A model generated the notes under the pieces. That model ran no database searches. It saw only the letters and a program-made list of their open reading frames with translations, and was not told where the DNA came from. DNA of 29,295 nucleotides, from the NCBI GenBank assembly GCA_900548515.1, contig URKU01000015.1:1-29295 (forward strand), read 5' to 3'. This document shows, piece after piece, positions 1 to 8,442 of the stretch. Within the stretch, counting starts at the first letter, position 1. Each line of letters begins with the position of its first letter. The position numbers and the translations under genes are program-made. This stretch comes from an uncultured Collinsella sp. (GTDB lineage: Bacteria; Actinomycetota; Coriobacteriia; Coriobacteriales; Coriobacteriaceae).

Positions 1-2494
1 CAAGCTTGGCGTACGTCTTGAGTCTCTTCTGGTACATGCGGGCGAGCATGGGTATCGACAGGTCGACGTAGTCGAATATCTCAACCCGCTGTTTGCCGTC
101 GTAGTTTCTATGCAGCCTGCCTGCCTGTTGCGTTACGCTGCCATCCCAGGCTATCGGCGTCGCAATAAACAAGTTGTCGAGATATGCAAGGTCGAACCCC
201 TCGCTCAGGAGGCTTTCGGTGGCAACAATGATTCTGTGCTCGTGCTCAAAGCCGGGAAGCTTGCTCAATATCGCTTTCCTCTCTTTAGCATCGATTTCCC
301 CGGTTAAGAGGATGGGCTCGTGTCCGCGGTCGCGAAAGAGCCTGCAAAGCTCCTCGGCATGCTTTTTCCTTTTTGAAAGCACAAGTGGATGTCGACCGCT
401 TGATGCGGCTTCGAGGGCGTCGTCGACAATCAATTCATTTCTTGCCGTATGCGCGCACAGAAGGTCGAGAATCTGATTGAAGCTTGCACCGGGCTCGTAG
501 GCCGGTAGTCGAATTCCGGTAAAACGAGGCCGTACGATGCGCTGGATGCCCTGCTGGATCGCTTGCGTTTTTGGATCGATGACATAGCGAAGCGGGCCGC
601 AGAGCATGGAGAGTGCCCGCGTAAGACCGTCGGAGCGCTCGGGCGTTGCGGAAAGGCCGTATACGTATTTGGCCGGGGCAGACTTGAGAACAAGCTCGAG
701 CTGCGGCGCGGCGGCATGGTGGCATTCGTCGCAGATAATGAGGCCGTAATTGCGAACAAGGTCCTTAACTATTGGCTCTCCGGTTTGGCGGTCTTTGCCA
801 GACAGCGATTGAAATGAAGCGACGTCGATGAGGCCACTTACGGCGGTCTTGCCTCCTCCAATTTGCCCGATGAGCGGAGGCTGCTTTTTGCTGATTCGTC
901 CTTTTGGGGTTCGGACGGGCTCCCTGTTGTCCGTAATGTCGACAAATCGCTCGAGCTGGGATTTCCATTGGGTTATGAGCGCGATCTTGGGAACGATGAC
1001 GAGCGTTGGAAGACCAATGGCGGCAATAAGGTAAGCTCCGATGACGGTTTTACCGAAGCCTGTCGGAGCGGACATGATTCCGTCTTCGTATATGAGCATC
1101 TGATCAGCGGCGATTTGCTGCTCAGGGCGAAGGGCGCCTTTAAATGTCATCACAATTTGATTGTCAGATTTGCGTTCGTCTGAATAGTGGACAGAGACGC
1201 CGGTTTCTTGGAGCAGTCGCTCAAGTTGAGCTTTGCAGCCTCTGGGAATCGCGACGCAGCCGCCTCTAAGCTCGCTGAGGTCTATGAGCCGCGGTTTACC
1301 GAATACTGATTGATGCATAGATTGCGCGCGGAAGAATTCCGGGTTGGCGAATGTTGCGAGCCCGCGGATTTCCATTTGAGCCGCTGGACTCAGAGACTTC
1401 TCGGGGATGTACAGCATATCGGCTTGTGTGACGGGCAGCGATGAAGGAAAGTCCCGCGATGTGAGCGGTAGCCGTTTGCGGGGCGTTTGGGCATACCGTT
1501 TGGTCTTGTTTGCCACCGTAACTGTTGCTAGCCCGTGTGGGTTGTCCCCAGTGGTTTCGATCAGATTTTGCACTGTCGAGCGCGGAATCAGCTGGACTTG
1601 CGACAGATAAAGCCATTGGTCGGGAAAGGGCTCGAATTGTTCGTCTACAAATACGCTGTTTCCTTCACGTTGTGCCTTGCCTTGAAAGGGAAGTGCGATG
1701 AGGTTTCCAAAGCCTCCATCGGGGATAGTGACCTGAGCGGGGAGCATTCGATCAAAGGCCTCGAACGTGATTGTTTTATTAAGCACCGCGGCTTCGGTTA
1801 TGAGGTAACTTCCAAACTCTCTGGCAGCCTTTGCGTCGATTGGCTCGAGGAAGAAAAACCAGATGTGTGCGCCGTTGCCGGACCTTGAGCGCTCAACGGC
1901 GGCGTTAATGCTCCGTCGTTTTGCAACAAGCCGTACGGCATTTGTTGCCTCTTTCCAGTCCGCTTTGTCAAAATCGATGACGAGAACTTTCGTGTTGCAG
2001 TCCCTGTCGAGAACATATTGCCCAAGGACATCGCGGAACCGGTCATCGTTGCCTTTAAAGTGAGCAATGATTGCGGCATCGCTTAATTCGGGGAAGATGC
2101 GATTGCCGCATTCTGCGCATTTGACTCTTTGATGGGCTGCTTTGGGGCAAATTCCCGACTTCCACTCGTTTGCGCAAGCGGGCGTATAGCCGATACCTCC
2201 GTCTTTTCTGCGATATCCATGAGCGTAAACATCTTTACGTCCGGTAAAGAGACTGCGAAAGAGCTCGAGTTTGTCACGTGCTGGGCTCGCGCTGGTGACG
2301 ATGCCCTCGATTCGCGCTCGTTCATCGAACAAAGCGCCAGCTTCTTCCCACTCTTCAAGTGTGGCGTAGCGTACGTCTGAACCGTTGTTGCAAATGACGA
2401 TTTGTCGGTGTGGGTCCGAGGTGTGCGCGATCGTCTGATCGTATTTAAATTGTGCGGTCCCAAAGAGGGCGTATTGATGTAAAGGCTTGGACAT
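1..2494 (-). CDS. TOTE-type primase-helicase fusion, 3' end cut by window edge
   Basis: One uninterrupted frame of 831 codons runs from an ATG at 2494 off the left edge, so the C-terminus is missing. Residues 107-129 hold four cysteines (C107, C116, C126, C129) as a zinc knuckle after an LFRSLFTGR motif. Residues about 140-300 are an archaeo-eukaryotic primase core: DFD at 174-176, SRSGNGAH at 203-210, FDRMLP at 247-252 and GGFGNLIALPFQ at 260-271. Residues about 450-831 are a superfamily 2 helicase: APTGFGKT (476-483), DECHH (589-593), SAT (615-617) and QQAGRLHR (789-796). This order matches the primase/helicase proteins of TOTE conflict systems, predicted to act on invading DNA; a nuclease domain may follow beyond the edge. 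No good Shine-Dalgarno precedes the ATG, which lies 3 nt from a long hairpin. Base composition is AT-richer than the core genes, suggesting transfer. The domain call is firm, the defence role is inferred. Confidence 0.88.
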   Translation of the reverse strand, partial: MSKPLHQYALFGTAQFKYDQTIAHTSDPHRQIVICNNGSDVRYATLEEWEEAGALFDERARIEGIVTSASPARDKLELFRSLFTGRKDVYAHGYRRKDGGIGYTPACANEWKSGICPKAAHQRVKCAECGNRIFPELSDAAIIAHFKGNDDRFRDVLGQYVLDRDCNTKVLVIDFDKADWKEATNAVRLVAKRRSINAAVERSRSGNGAHIWFFFLEPIDAKAAREFGSYLITEAAVLNKTITFEAFDRMLPAQVTIPDGGFGNLIALPFQGKAQREGNSVFVDEQFEPFPDQWLYLSQVQLIPRSTVQNLIETTGDNPHGLATVTVANKTKRYAQTPRKRLPLTSRDFPSSLPVTQADMLYIPEKSLSPAAQMEIRGLATFANPEFFRAQSMHQSVFGKPRLIDLSELRGGCVAIPRGCKAQLERLLQETGVSVHYSDERKSDNQIVMTFKGALRPEQQIAADQMLIYEDGIMSAPTGFGKTVIGAYLIAAIGLPTLVIVPKIALITQWKSQLERFVDITDNREPVRTPKGRISKKQPPLIGQIGGGKTAVSGLIDVASFQSLSGKDRQTGEPIVKDLVRNYGLIICDECHHAAAPQLELVLKSAPAKYVYGLSATPERSDGLTRALSMLCGPLRYVIDPKTQAIQQGIQRIVRPRFTGIRLPAYEPGASFNQILDLLCAHTARNELIVDDALEAASSGRHPLVLSKRKKHAEELCRLFRDRGHEPILLTGEIDAKERKAILSKLPGFEHEHRIIVATESLLSEGFDLAYLDNLFIATPIAWDGSVTQQAGRLHRNYDGKQRVEIFDYVDLSIPMLARMYQKRLKTYAKL

Positions 2495-2497
2495 TCG

Positions 2498-2558
2498 AAT
2501 GCCGTACTCTCGTCTTAAAGGAGTTTATTGAGATGAGAGTACGGCATTTCGTTTTTTT
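2498..2558 (+). terminator. 18-bp stem hairpin plus T7 beside the primase-helicase start
   Basis: Arms 2498-2515 and 2531-2548 form an 18-bp stem around a 15-nt loop. In plus-strand RNA every pair forms (one G-U); in minus-strand RNA that pair is a C-A mismatch. TCG and seven T residues (2552-2558) follow on the plus strand, as in an intrinsic terminator. No plus-strand gene upstream needs one. In the minus-strand mRNA the stem ends 3 nt before the ATG of the primase-helicase gene, so it may instead control that gene. Confidence 0.6.
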
Positions 2559-2710
2559 GGGATACTCGACATCGATTTTGGTTCGGCAACGGTGGGTTGT
2601 CGCTCCGTGAACGGTGCCTGGCCCGCGCCGGAACGTGTGGCTGCTGGTCTTAAATGGGTTTAGCGGTCATGAGATGGGCTGGAGGCGTGGGGGTCAAGCC
2701 ACCAGGAGAC

Positions 2711-2936
2711 CCCGTGGTCAAAAAATGGCAAATATGAGTACTGTTGCTAGGATAGAATCATATCATTTGGAAAGTATTTAAGACCAATTGGCTGCGATTG
2801 CATATATCAACCCCCTAAACACGACGATTCGGTGCTTTATGGAGCTTGAAAATCGGTGGAAGTGGGCAATTTCAGCGAAATTTTGCTGTTACTAAAATTG
2901 TGACAGTACTCATATTTGCCGTTTTTTTCCACTGGG
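2711..2936. repeat. AT-rich element with 25-bp terminal inverted repeats
   Basis: 2720-2744 and 2903-2927 are inverted copies differing at one base (AAAAAAyGGCAAATATGAG plus TACTGT). The similarity extends outward through CCC(A)GTGG, so the arms may reach about 35 nt. The interior of about 160 nt has no credible ORF and is much more AT-rich than the flanks. It has the size and form of a non-autonomous MITE-like element or a large intergenic repeat. No target-site duplication is obvious. Confidence 0.55.
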
Positions 2937-3019
2937 TATCGTCGGGGGTCAATTAGAGCTCCCCGTACAGCTGGGAACGCGCCGATTGCCAGCAATATCT
3001 TGTATGCGGATGGCGCAGC

Positions 3020-3090
3020 AAAAAAGTTGCGGTGGAATAGGGATTGATTTGCGGCTGATAAGCCAAAAAACAGTCCCTATTCCACCGCAA
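3020..3090 (-). terminator. Intrinsic terminator of the DegV gene
   Basis: Perfect 17-bp arms at 3027-3043 and 3074-3090 (TTGCGGTGGAATAGGGA), then a T6 tract on the minus strand (3020-3025). It starts 15 nt beyond the DegV stop codon. The outer stem is shared with the hairpin at 6302-6364. Confidence 0.85.
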
Positions 3091-3105
3091 GTGGTAAAGG
3101 TGCCT

Positions 3106-3966
3106 CTAGTGAACGGGCTGGTAGCGGGGGCAGTAGCTGATGGCGATGGCGTCCACGCCCACGTGGGTTGCGATGGTGCAGCCGATGGGGCCGGTGCCGG
3201 CGTCGACGTAGTCTTGGCCCGCGAGCGCTTGGTTGACGAGTTCCTGCTCCTCGGCAGCACCGGTCGTGAGCACGCGCACGCTCGAGCCCGGGTGCTCAGC
3301 CAAAAACGAGAGGCAGTCGGCCATGGTGTTGGCGACGATGCGCTTAGAGCCGCGACCCTTCTTGATGGCCTTGATCTCGCCCGACTGCCACTCCGGCGAA
3401 ACGGCCAGGCGAATGTTGAGCATCTGCGTGAGCTGGCCGGCGAGCTTGGGGGCGCGGCCGTTCTTGACCAGGTTCTCGAGCGTGCGGGGAATCAGCAGCA
3501 GATGGGCGTCAGGCAGCGTTGCGCGGATTTGCGCCTCGGTCTCGTCTAGGCTGCGTCCGTCCTCGCGCATGGCAAGCGCGTACTCAACCAGCAGACCCTC
3601 GGCGCCCGAGCCGGTGCGCGAATCGATGCAGCGCACGTCGAGCTCGTGGGTATCGGCCACCTGGCACGCGTTGGCGTAGCAGGCCGACCACTCGCTGCAC
3701 AGCGAGATGAAGATGGCACTGTCGTGGCCGTCGGCGCGCACGCGATCGAAGAGCTCCTTGAACTCGCCGGCGCTCGGCTGCGAGGTGTGCGGCAGCTGCT
3801 CGGAGCCAGCCATGCGGGCGACGTATTCCTCGGCGGTAATCTGCACCTGGTCGAGCAGGTCCTCGCCCTCGATAATCACATGCAGCGGAATCACGTAAAT
3901 GCCGAGCTCTTGGGCACGGGCGGGGGAGATGTCCGACGTGGAGTCGGTTATGATGGCAAAAGACAT
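3106..3966 (-). CDS. DegV family fatty-acid-binding protein
   Basis: The 286-aa protein has the full DegV fold length. The N-terminal TDSTSDI (7-13), TSQPSAGEF (61-69) and the glycine-rich RTGSGAEGLL (117-126) are family signatures; the second and third line the acyl-chain pocket. DegV/FakB proteins bind a fatty acid and present it to the kinase FakA for acyl-phosphate formation in phospholipid synthesis. No fakA lies in this window, so this role is inferred from the family. The start at 3966 is chosen over an ATG at 4023 because AAAGGTG lies 7 nt before it and homology begins there. A -10-like TATACT lies at 4023-4028. The gene is divergent from the HAD phosphatase gene and ends at its own terminator. 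Confidence 0.93.
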   Translation of the reverse strand: MSFAIITDSTSDISPARAQELGIYVIPLHVIIEGEDLLDQVQITAEEYVARMAGSEQLPHTSQPSAGEFKELFDRVRADGHDSAIFISLCSEWSACYANACQVADTHELDVRCIDSRTGSGAEGLLVEYALAMREDGRSLDETEAQIRATLPDAHLLLIPRTLENLVKNGRAPKLAGQLTQMLNIRLAVSPEWQSGEIKAIKKGRGSKRIVANTMADCLSFLAEHPGSSVRVLTTGAAEEQELVNQALAGQDYVDAGTGPIGCTIATHVGVDAIAISYCPRYQPVH

Positions 3967-4022
3967 AATTGCACCTTTCGTTGGGGCGCGGCAGCGCCGC
4001 CTTCTGAAAGCAAAGTGCGACA

Positions 4023-4028
4023 AGTATA
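4023..4028 (-). promoter_or_regulatory. Candidate -10 element for the DegV gene
   Basis: TATACT on the minus strand, about 57 nt upstream of the DegV start codon. The best -35 at 17-nt spacing is weak (CTAGCA), so the start site is provisional. Confidence 0.4.
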
Positions 4029-4052
4029 GTGGAGTTGCTCTACATTGCTAGG

Positions 4053-4073
4053 TTCAATTGTTGAATAGTCAAC
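4053..4073. promoter_or_regulatory. Overlapping dyads in the divergent DegV/HAD intergenic region
   Basis: TTCAA-TTG-TTGAA (4053-4065) overlaps GTTGA-ATAG-TCAAC (4060-4073), midway between two divergent genes. Such paired dyads could bind a dimeric regulator. No regulator can be named. Confidence 0.35.
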
Positions 4074-4122
4074 AGTTTGAAGCGGTGGTGTGGAAATCAT
4101 CAACTGGGGAAGAAGGGTGCCG

Positions 4123-4785
4123 ATGGCGGCATTGCAACTTTGCGAGCGGCCGGTTGTGCTGTTCGATTTTGACGGCACGGTGGCCGATACGGGTCGGGCA
4201 GTGATGACCTCGACGCGCAAGACGCTGGCTGCGCGCGGGTTTTCGGAGACGCAGATGGGTGATCTGCGCCGCATGATCGGGCCGCCCCTGTGGAAGAGCT
4301 TTCACGACTTTTACGGCTTTTCCCGCGAGGAGTCGCTTGTGGTGGCCGACGAGTACCGCGCCTTTTTTGATGAGCTGGGACCGGAGGAGTACCCCGTGTT
4401 CGATGGGATTCCCGAGCTGCTGGATGAGTTGGCCGCCCGGGGCAAGCGTATGGCCGTGGCGACGTCACGCATGGAGGCCAAATGCATCGACATGGTGCAT
4501 GAGCTTGGTCTTTCTCAGTTCGAAGCCGTGGTTGGCATGAATCCTCCGCAGGGGCGCGAGACCAAGGCCGATTCGGTTCGCGATGCCCTGGCGGCGCTCG
4601 GCGCGACGGCGGACGATGCCGTGATGATCGGCGATCGCTTTAACGATGTGGAGGGCGCGCACGCGATGGGCGTGCCGTGCATCGGCATCTATTCGGGCGC
4701 GGCGGCGCCGGGTGAGCATGAGACGGCGGGTGCCGATGCAGTGGTGCACTCGGTGGCCGAGCTTGCTAAACTTTTCTCTATCTAG
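4123..4785 (+). CDS. HAD-family phosphatase (phosphoglycolate phosphatase-like)
   Basis: The 220-aa protein has the HAD motifs in order: DFDGTV (15-20, nucleophile D15 and acid/base D17), motif II around T114-S115, motif III K148 and GDRFND (170-175, Mg-binding D171 and D175). The helical cap after motif I is the C1 type of phosphoglycolate phosphatase and beta-phosphoglucomutase relatives. The substrate is likely a small phosphorylated metabolite but cannot be read from sequence. The ATG at 4123 has AAGAAGGG 5 nt upstream and is preferred to an in-frame GTG at 4090. The M20 dipeptidase gene follows after 54 nt on the same strand and may be cotranscribed. Confidence 0.88.
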   Translation: MAALQLCERPVVLFDFDGTVADTGRAVMTSTRKTLAARGFSETQMGDLRRMIGPPLWKSFHDFYGFSREESLVVADEYRAFFDELGPEEYPVFDGIPELLDELAARGKRMAVATSRMEAKCIDMVHELGLSQFEAVVGMNPPQGRETKADSVRDALAALGATADDAVMIGDRFNDVEGAHAMGVPCIGIYSGAAAPGEHETAGADAVVHSVAELAKLFSI

Positions 4786-4839
4786 GAACTAAATGTGAGG
4801 GGCGGGTACGCTTGCCGCTCATTGGTAAGGAGGCAGTCT

Positions 4840-6276
4840 ATGAATCAGGTGGAGCAGAGCGTCGCTGAGTATGTCGACGAGGTCTGGGAAGATGTCGTCG
4901 CCGATATCGAGCAGCTGGTGAGCTATCCGTCCGTGGCAGTTTCTGCCGATGCAGAGCCCGGCGCGCCGTTTGGCCGCCCGGTCCGTGACGCGCTCGACTG
5001 TGCGCTCGGCATCGCGCAGAAGCTTGGCTATCAGACGAGCGACGACGAGGGCTATGTTGGCATTGCCGATATCCCTGGCCGCGGCGACAAGCAGCTCGCG
5101 ACCATCTGCCACGTGGACGTGGTGCCCGCCGGCCCGGGCTGGAACACCGACCCGTTTGCGCTGGAGCGTCGCGAGGGCTGGCTGCTCGGCCGCGGCGTTA
5201 TCGACGACAAGGGTCCGGCGGTGCTGTCACTCTACGCCGGCGCCTATCTGCTCAAGCACGGCATTACCCCGCGCTATACTTTCCGCGCGCTGCTGGGCTG
5301 CGATGAGGAAGTGGGCATGTCCGACGTTCACCATTATCTGGAGAACCACGCAGACCCCGACTTTTTGTTTACGCCCGATGCCGAGTTTCCGGTCTGCAAT
5401 GCCGAGAAGGGCCAGTTTGGGGCGACGTTCGTGAGTCCCAAGATCGACGGCGGGCGCATCGTGTCGTGGAGCGGCTCCGAGGCGAGCAATGCCATTCCGT
5501 CGCAGTCCATCTGCGAGCTCGCGATTGCCGCCGATGAGCTGCCGGCGCCCGTTGAGAACGCCGACCGCCTGGAGATCACGGCGCTTGATAACGGGCATGC
5601 GCAGATTTTCGCCCACGGTATTGGCGGCCACGCTTCGATGCCTGAGGGCACCATCAACGCCGTCGGCCTGATCGTGTCGTATCTGCGCGAGGCCGAAGAC
5701 GCGTTTGGTGCACGCGACGAGCGCCTGCTGACGCCTGCCGAGCACGAGTTCGTCAAGTTCCTGGCCTTTGTGCATGCGGATGCCTATGGCCGCGGCCTAG
5801 GTATCGATGCGACGAGTCCGGCGTTTGGCCCGCTTACCTGCAACGCTGGCGTCATCCGCGTGGCGGATGGCCATATTGAGCAGGTCATCGACGTGCGCTT
5901 CCCCGACAGCACGAGTGCCGATACCATCCGCGAGCAGCTCGATCCGCTCGTGGGCCGTTTTGGCGTGACGTGCCGTGTGGGTCGTGCGAAGGTGCCGTTC
6001 TCGGTCTCTGCCGACGATCCGGCCGTGAAGGCGCTTATTGATACCTATAACGAGTTTACGGGCAAGCATGCTGAGCCCTTTGCCATGGGCGGCGGCACGT
6101 ACGCACGCAACTTTGCCCGCGCCGTGTCGTTTGGCCCCGAGGAGACCGGCTTGGAGCTGCCCGCATGGGGCGGCCAGATGCACGGCCCCAACGAGTGCGC
6201 CAACGAGGAACAGCTCAAGCAAGCGCTCAAGATCTATATTGTTGCGATCCTTCGTTTGAATGAATTAGAGCTTTAA
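4840..6276 (+). CDS. M20 dipeptidase, PepV-like
   Basis: A 478-aa M20 metallopeptidase with the two-zinc site visible: H91 and D93 in HVDVVPAG, bridging D122 in GVIDDKGP, catalytic E156 with E157 in GCDEEVG, D180, and a C-terminal histidine in GQMHGPNE. The GRGVIDDKGP and TPDAEFPV motifs and the long lid domain are typical of PepV/Xaa-His dipeptidases, which cleave dipeptides in the cytoplasm for amino-acid supply. The ATG at 4840 has AAGGAGG 6 nt upstream; an earlier in-frame codon at 4795 lacks one. A strong hairpin with a T tract follows at 6302. Exact dipeptide preference is unknown. Confidence 0.92.
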   Translation: MNQVEQSVAEYVDEVWEDVVADIEQLVSYPSVAVSADAEPGAPFGRPVRDALDCALGIAQKLGYQTSDDEGYVGIADIPGRGDKQLATICHVDVVPAGPGWNTDPFALERREGWLLGRGVIDDKGPAVLSLYAGAYLLKHGITPRYTFRALLGCDEEVGMSDVHHYLENHADPDFLFTPDAEFPVCNAEKGQFGATFVSPKIDGGRIVSWSGSEASNAIPSQSICELAIAADELPAPVENADRLEITALDNGHAQIFAHGIGGHASMPEGTINAVGLIVSYLREAEDAFGARDERLLTPAEHEFVKFLAFVHADAYGRGLGIDATSPAFGPLTCNAGVIRVADGHIEQVIDVRFPDSTSADTIREQLDPLVGRFGVTCRVGRAKVPFSVSADDPAVKALIDTYNEFTGKHAEPFAMGGGTYARNFARAVSFGPEETGLELPAWGGQMHGPNECANEEQLKQALKIYIVAILRLNELEL

Positions 6277-6301
6277 GGTTACGGCGTTTTGCCAATCTAA
6301 G

Positions 6302-6373
6302 TTGCGGTGGAATAGTTCCTAGAATCGGCTGCCTGACAGCTAAACAGGAACTATTTCACCGCAACTTCTTTTT
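6302..6373 (+). terminator. Intrinsic terminator after the PepV-like gene
   Basis: 19-bp arms at 6302-6320 and 6346-6364 pair fully in plus-strand RNA (one G-U), followed by CTTCTTTTT. The outer stem TTGCGGTGGAATAG matches the hairpin at 3027-3090, so both belong to one repeat family. Confidence 0.85.
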
Positions 6374-6528
6374 ATCGGTGTAAAAGGCGCGCCACGCTAA
6401 ATGCCGGGATTGTTATTCGTTTGTAAAGGCTGGGCAGCGCTTGCGGTAAGGGTCTATCAGATGCCCGTAAGAAACCGCAGCTGGCGCGGCTGCCGTTCGA
6501 TCGAGGTCGTATCTTTCCAAACAGCAAA

Positions 6529-6545
6529 GCGGGCAGGGTGCCCGC
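6529..6545 (+). promoter_or_regulatory. Small hairpin in the pstS leader
   Basis: GCGGGCA-GGG-TGCCCGC is a perfect 7-bp stem ending 25 nt before the pstS start codon. It may stabilise or regulate the leader. No PhoB-type direct repeats were recognised between 6365 and 6570. Confidence 0.35.
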
Positions 6546-6570
6546 GAGTCGCATGTATGAAAGGAAGATC

Positions 6571-7509
6571 ATGTTCGATCAGGCTTATTCTCGTCGTCAG
6601 TTCCTCGGCCTCGCTGGTGGTCTTGCCAGCATCGTCGGTCTCGGTCTCGTTGGGTGCGGCGGCTCCGGCGCATCCGATGCCGCCGACAAGGGTAGCGCCG
6701 CTGCTGCCGAGTCCGTCTCCGGCGAGGTGACCTACGACGGTGCCTCTTCGTTCCAGGCTCTCGTCGAGGCCGCTGCCGAGAAGTTCATGGACGCCAACCC
6801 CGACGTCTCCGTCTCCGGCTCGGGTAACGGTTCGGGCAAGGGCCTGACCGCCGTCGCCGCCGGCACCGTCACCATCGGCAACTCCGACGTCTTCGCCGAG
6901 ACCAAGCTTGAGGCCGATCAAGTCAAGAACCTCGTCGACCACGAGGTCGCCGTCGTGGGCATGGGCCCCGTCGTCTCCAAGAACGTCAAGGTCGACGACC
7001 TGTCCCTCGAGCAGCTCAAGGGTATCTTCTCCGGTCAGATTACCAACTGGAAGGAGGTCGGCGGCGACGCCACCACCATCGTCGTCCTCAACCGCAAGGC
7101 CGGCTCCGGTACCCGCGCCACCTTCGAGGCCGCCGTCTTTGGCGACGAGACCGTCGACTTTAAGGGCGACGCCGAGCTCGACAAGTCCGGCGACGTCCAG
7201 ACTCAGATGGGCAGCACCGATAACGCCATCTCCTACCTCGACTTCTCGCACTTCGATGACTCCAAGTTCAACGCCATCAAGGTCGAGGGCGTCGAGCCCA
7301 AGAGCAAGAATGTCACTGATGACTCCTTCAAGATCTGGGCTACCGAGCACATGTACTGCTCCAAGGACGCCGACGAGGCCACCAAGGCCTTCCTGGAGTT
7401 CATGCTTTCCGACGACGTCCAGGGCAAGCTCGTCGAGGAGCAGGGCTTCATCCCCGTCTCTGCCATGAAGGTCGTCAAGGACGCCAGCGGCAAGGTCTCT
7501 GCTAAATAA
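6571..7509 (+). CDS. pstS: Phosphate ABC transporter substrate-binding lipoprotein PstS
   Basis: A 312-aa extracytoplasmic phosphate-binding protein. The N-terminus carries a twin-arginine signal (SRRQFLGLAGG) and a lipobox LVGC at about residues 27-30, so it is likely exported by Tat and lipid-anchored. The phosphate pocket motifs GNGSGKGL, TIGNSD and RKAGSGTRATFE are present. PstS captures phosphate and delivers it to PstC/PstA. The ATG at 6571 has AAAGGAAG 4 nt upstream; an in-frame upstream start at 6538 lacks one. Codon use is very strongly biased, suggesting high expression. It is first in the pstSCAB operon, 24 nt before pstC. Confidence 0.96.
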   Translation: MFDQAYSRRQFLGLAGGLASIVGLGLVGCGGSGASDAADKGSAAAAESVSGEVTYDGASSFQALVEAAAEKFMDANPDVSVSGSGNGSGKGLTAVAAGTVTIGNSDVFAETKLEADQVKNLVDHEVAVVGMGPVVSKNVKVDDLSLEQLKGIFSGQITNWKEVGGDATTIVVLNRKAGSGTRATFEAAVFGDETVDFKGDAELDKSGDVQTQMGSTDNAISYLDFSHFDDSKFNAIKVEGVEPKSKNVTDDSFKIWATEHMYCSKDADEATKAFLEFMLSDDVQGKLVEEQGFIPVSAMKVVKDASGKVSAK

Positions 7510-7533
7510 GTAATCGCCCCGGAAAGGTTTGCA

Positions 7534-8442
7534 ATGGCAAAACAGCTGCCAAAGCGCGACCTTGAGAACGTGGGCCTGGGCGTCACGGGCGCGTGCGTAG
7601 CGCTCGTGACGCTTGTCGTTGCCGCGCTCATCTTTATGGTCGCCCAAAAGGGCCTCTCGGCTTTTGTCAAGGACGGCGTCTCGGTCGTCGAGTTTTTCAC
7701 CGGCACCAAGTGGGACCTGGCCAACACAGCCGAAAACGGCCTGCCCTATACCGGCGCCCTGCCCCTGATCGTCACCTCGTTTGCGGTCATGGTGCTCTCC
7801 ACGCTTATCGCGCTGCCCATCGCCATCGGCTCTGCCATCTTTGCGGTCGAGATTAGCCCTAAGTTTGGCTCTAAGATCTTTCAGCCGCTCATTGAGCTTT
7901 TGACCGGCATCCCCTCGGTCGTCTTTGGCCTGATCGGTTTTCACGTGGTCGTCGGTCTTATGAAGAGCGTTTTCCACGTGAGCACGGGTCTGGGCATCTT
8001 GCCCGGCGCCATCGTGCTGGCCGTCATGATCCTGCCGACCATGACCACGCTTTCGGTCGATGGCCTGCGCGCCGTGCCCGACGGCTACCGCCAGGGCTCG
8101 CTCGCGCTGGGCTACACCCGCTGGCAGACCATCTGGCACGTGGTGCTCAAGTCCGCCATGCCGTCGCTCATGACCGCGGTTATCTTGGGCATGACCCGCG
8201 CCTTTGGCGAGACGCTCGCCGTGCGCATGGTCATCGGCGGCATCGAGGCCATGCCGACGTCGCTGCTGTCGCCGGCTTCGACCATCACCACCACGCTCAC
8301 CACGTCCATGGCAGTCTATGCCGAGGGCTCGGCCCAAGACGATGTTCTGTGGGCGCTCGGCCTGCTGCTGATGGGCATGAGTCTCATCTTCATCCTGATC
8401 ATCCACCTTATCGGCCGCAAGGGGGCGAAGGCTCGTGGCTAG
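7534..8442 (+). CDS. pstC: Phosphate ABC transporter permease PstC
   Basis: A 302-aa membrane permease with about six transmembrane segments. The EAA-like loop (DGYRQGSLALGYTRWQTI) that contacts PstB lies near residues 188-205, and TRAFGETLAVRM follows as in PstC proteins. With PstA it forms the inner-membrane phosphate channel. GGAAAGG precedes the ATG by 6 nt. The last 8 nt overlap pstA, indicating translational coupling. Confidence 0.95.
   Translation: MAKQLPKRDLENVGLGVTGACVALVTLVVAALIFMVAQKGLSAFVKDGVSVVEFFTGTKWDLANTAENGLPYTGALPLIVTSFAVMVLSTLIALPIAIGSAIFAVEISPKFGSKIFQPLIELLTGIPSVVFGLIGFHVVVGLMKSVFHVSTGLGILPGAIVLAVMILPTMTTLSVDGLRAVPDGYRQGSLALGYTRWQTIWHVVLKSAMPSLMTAVILGMTRAFGETLAVRMVIGGIEAMPTSLLSPASTITTTLTTSMAVYAEGSAQDDVLWALGLLLMGMSLIFILIIHLIGRKGAKARG

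Noticed and set aside
1..2494. Idea that the left end is a frameshifted pseudogene
   Set aside because: Many short ORFs on both strands give that impression, but codon-by-codon reading shows one intact minus frame from 2494 to the edge.
2533..2610. 25-codon plus-strand ORF with AAAGGAG 9 nt upstream
   Set aside because: The ribosome-like sequence is the hairpin loop and the start codon is within the stem. No homology or downstream gene supports it.
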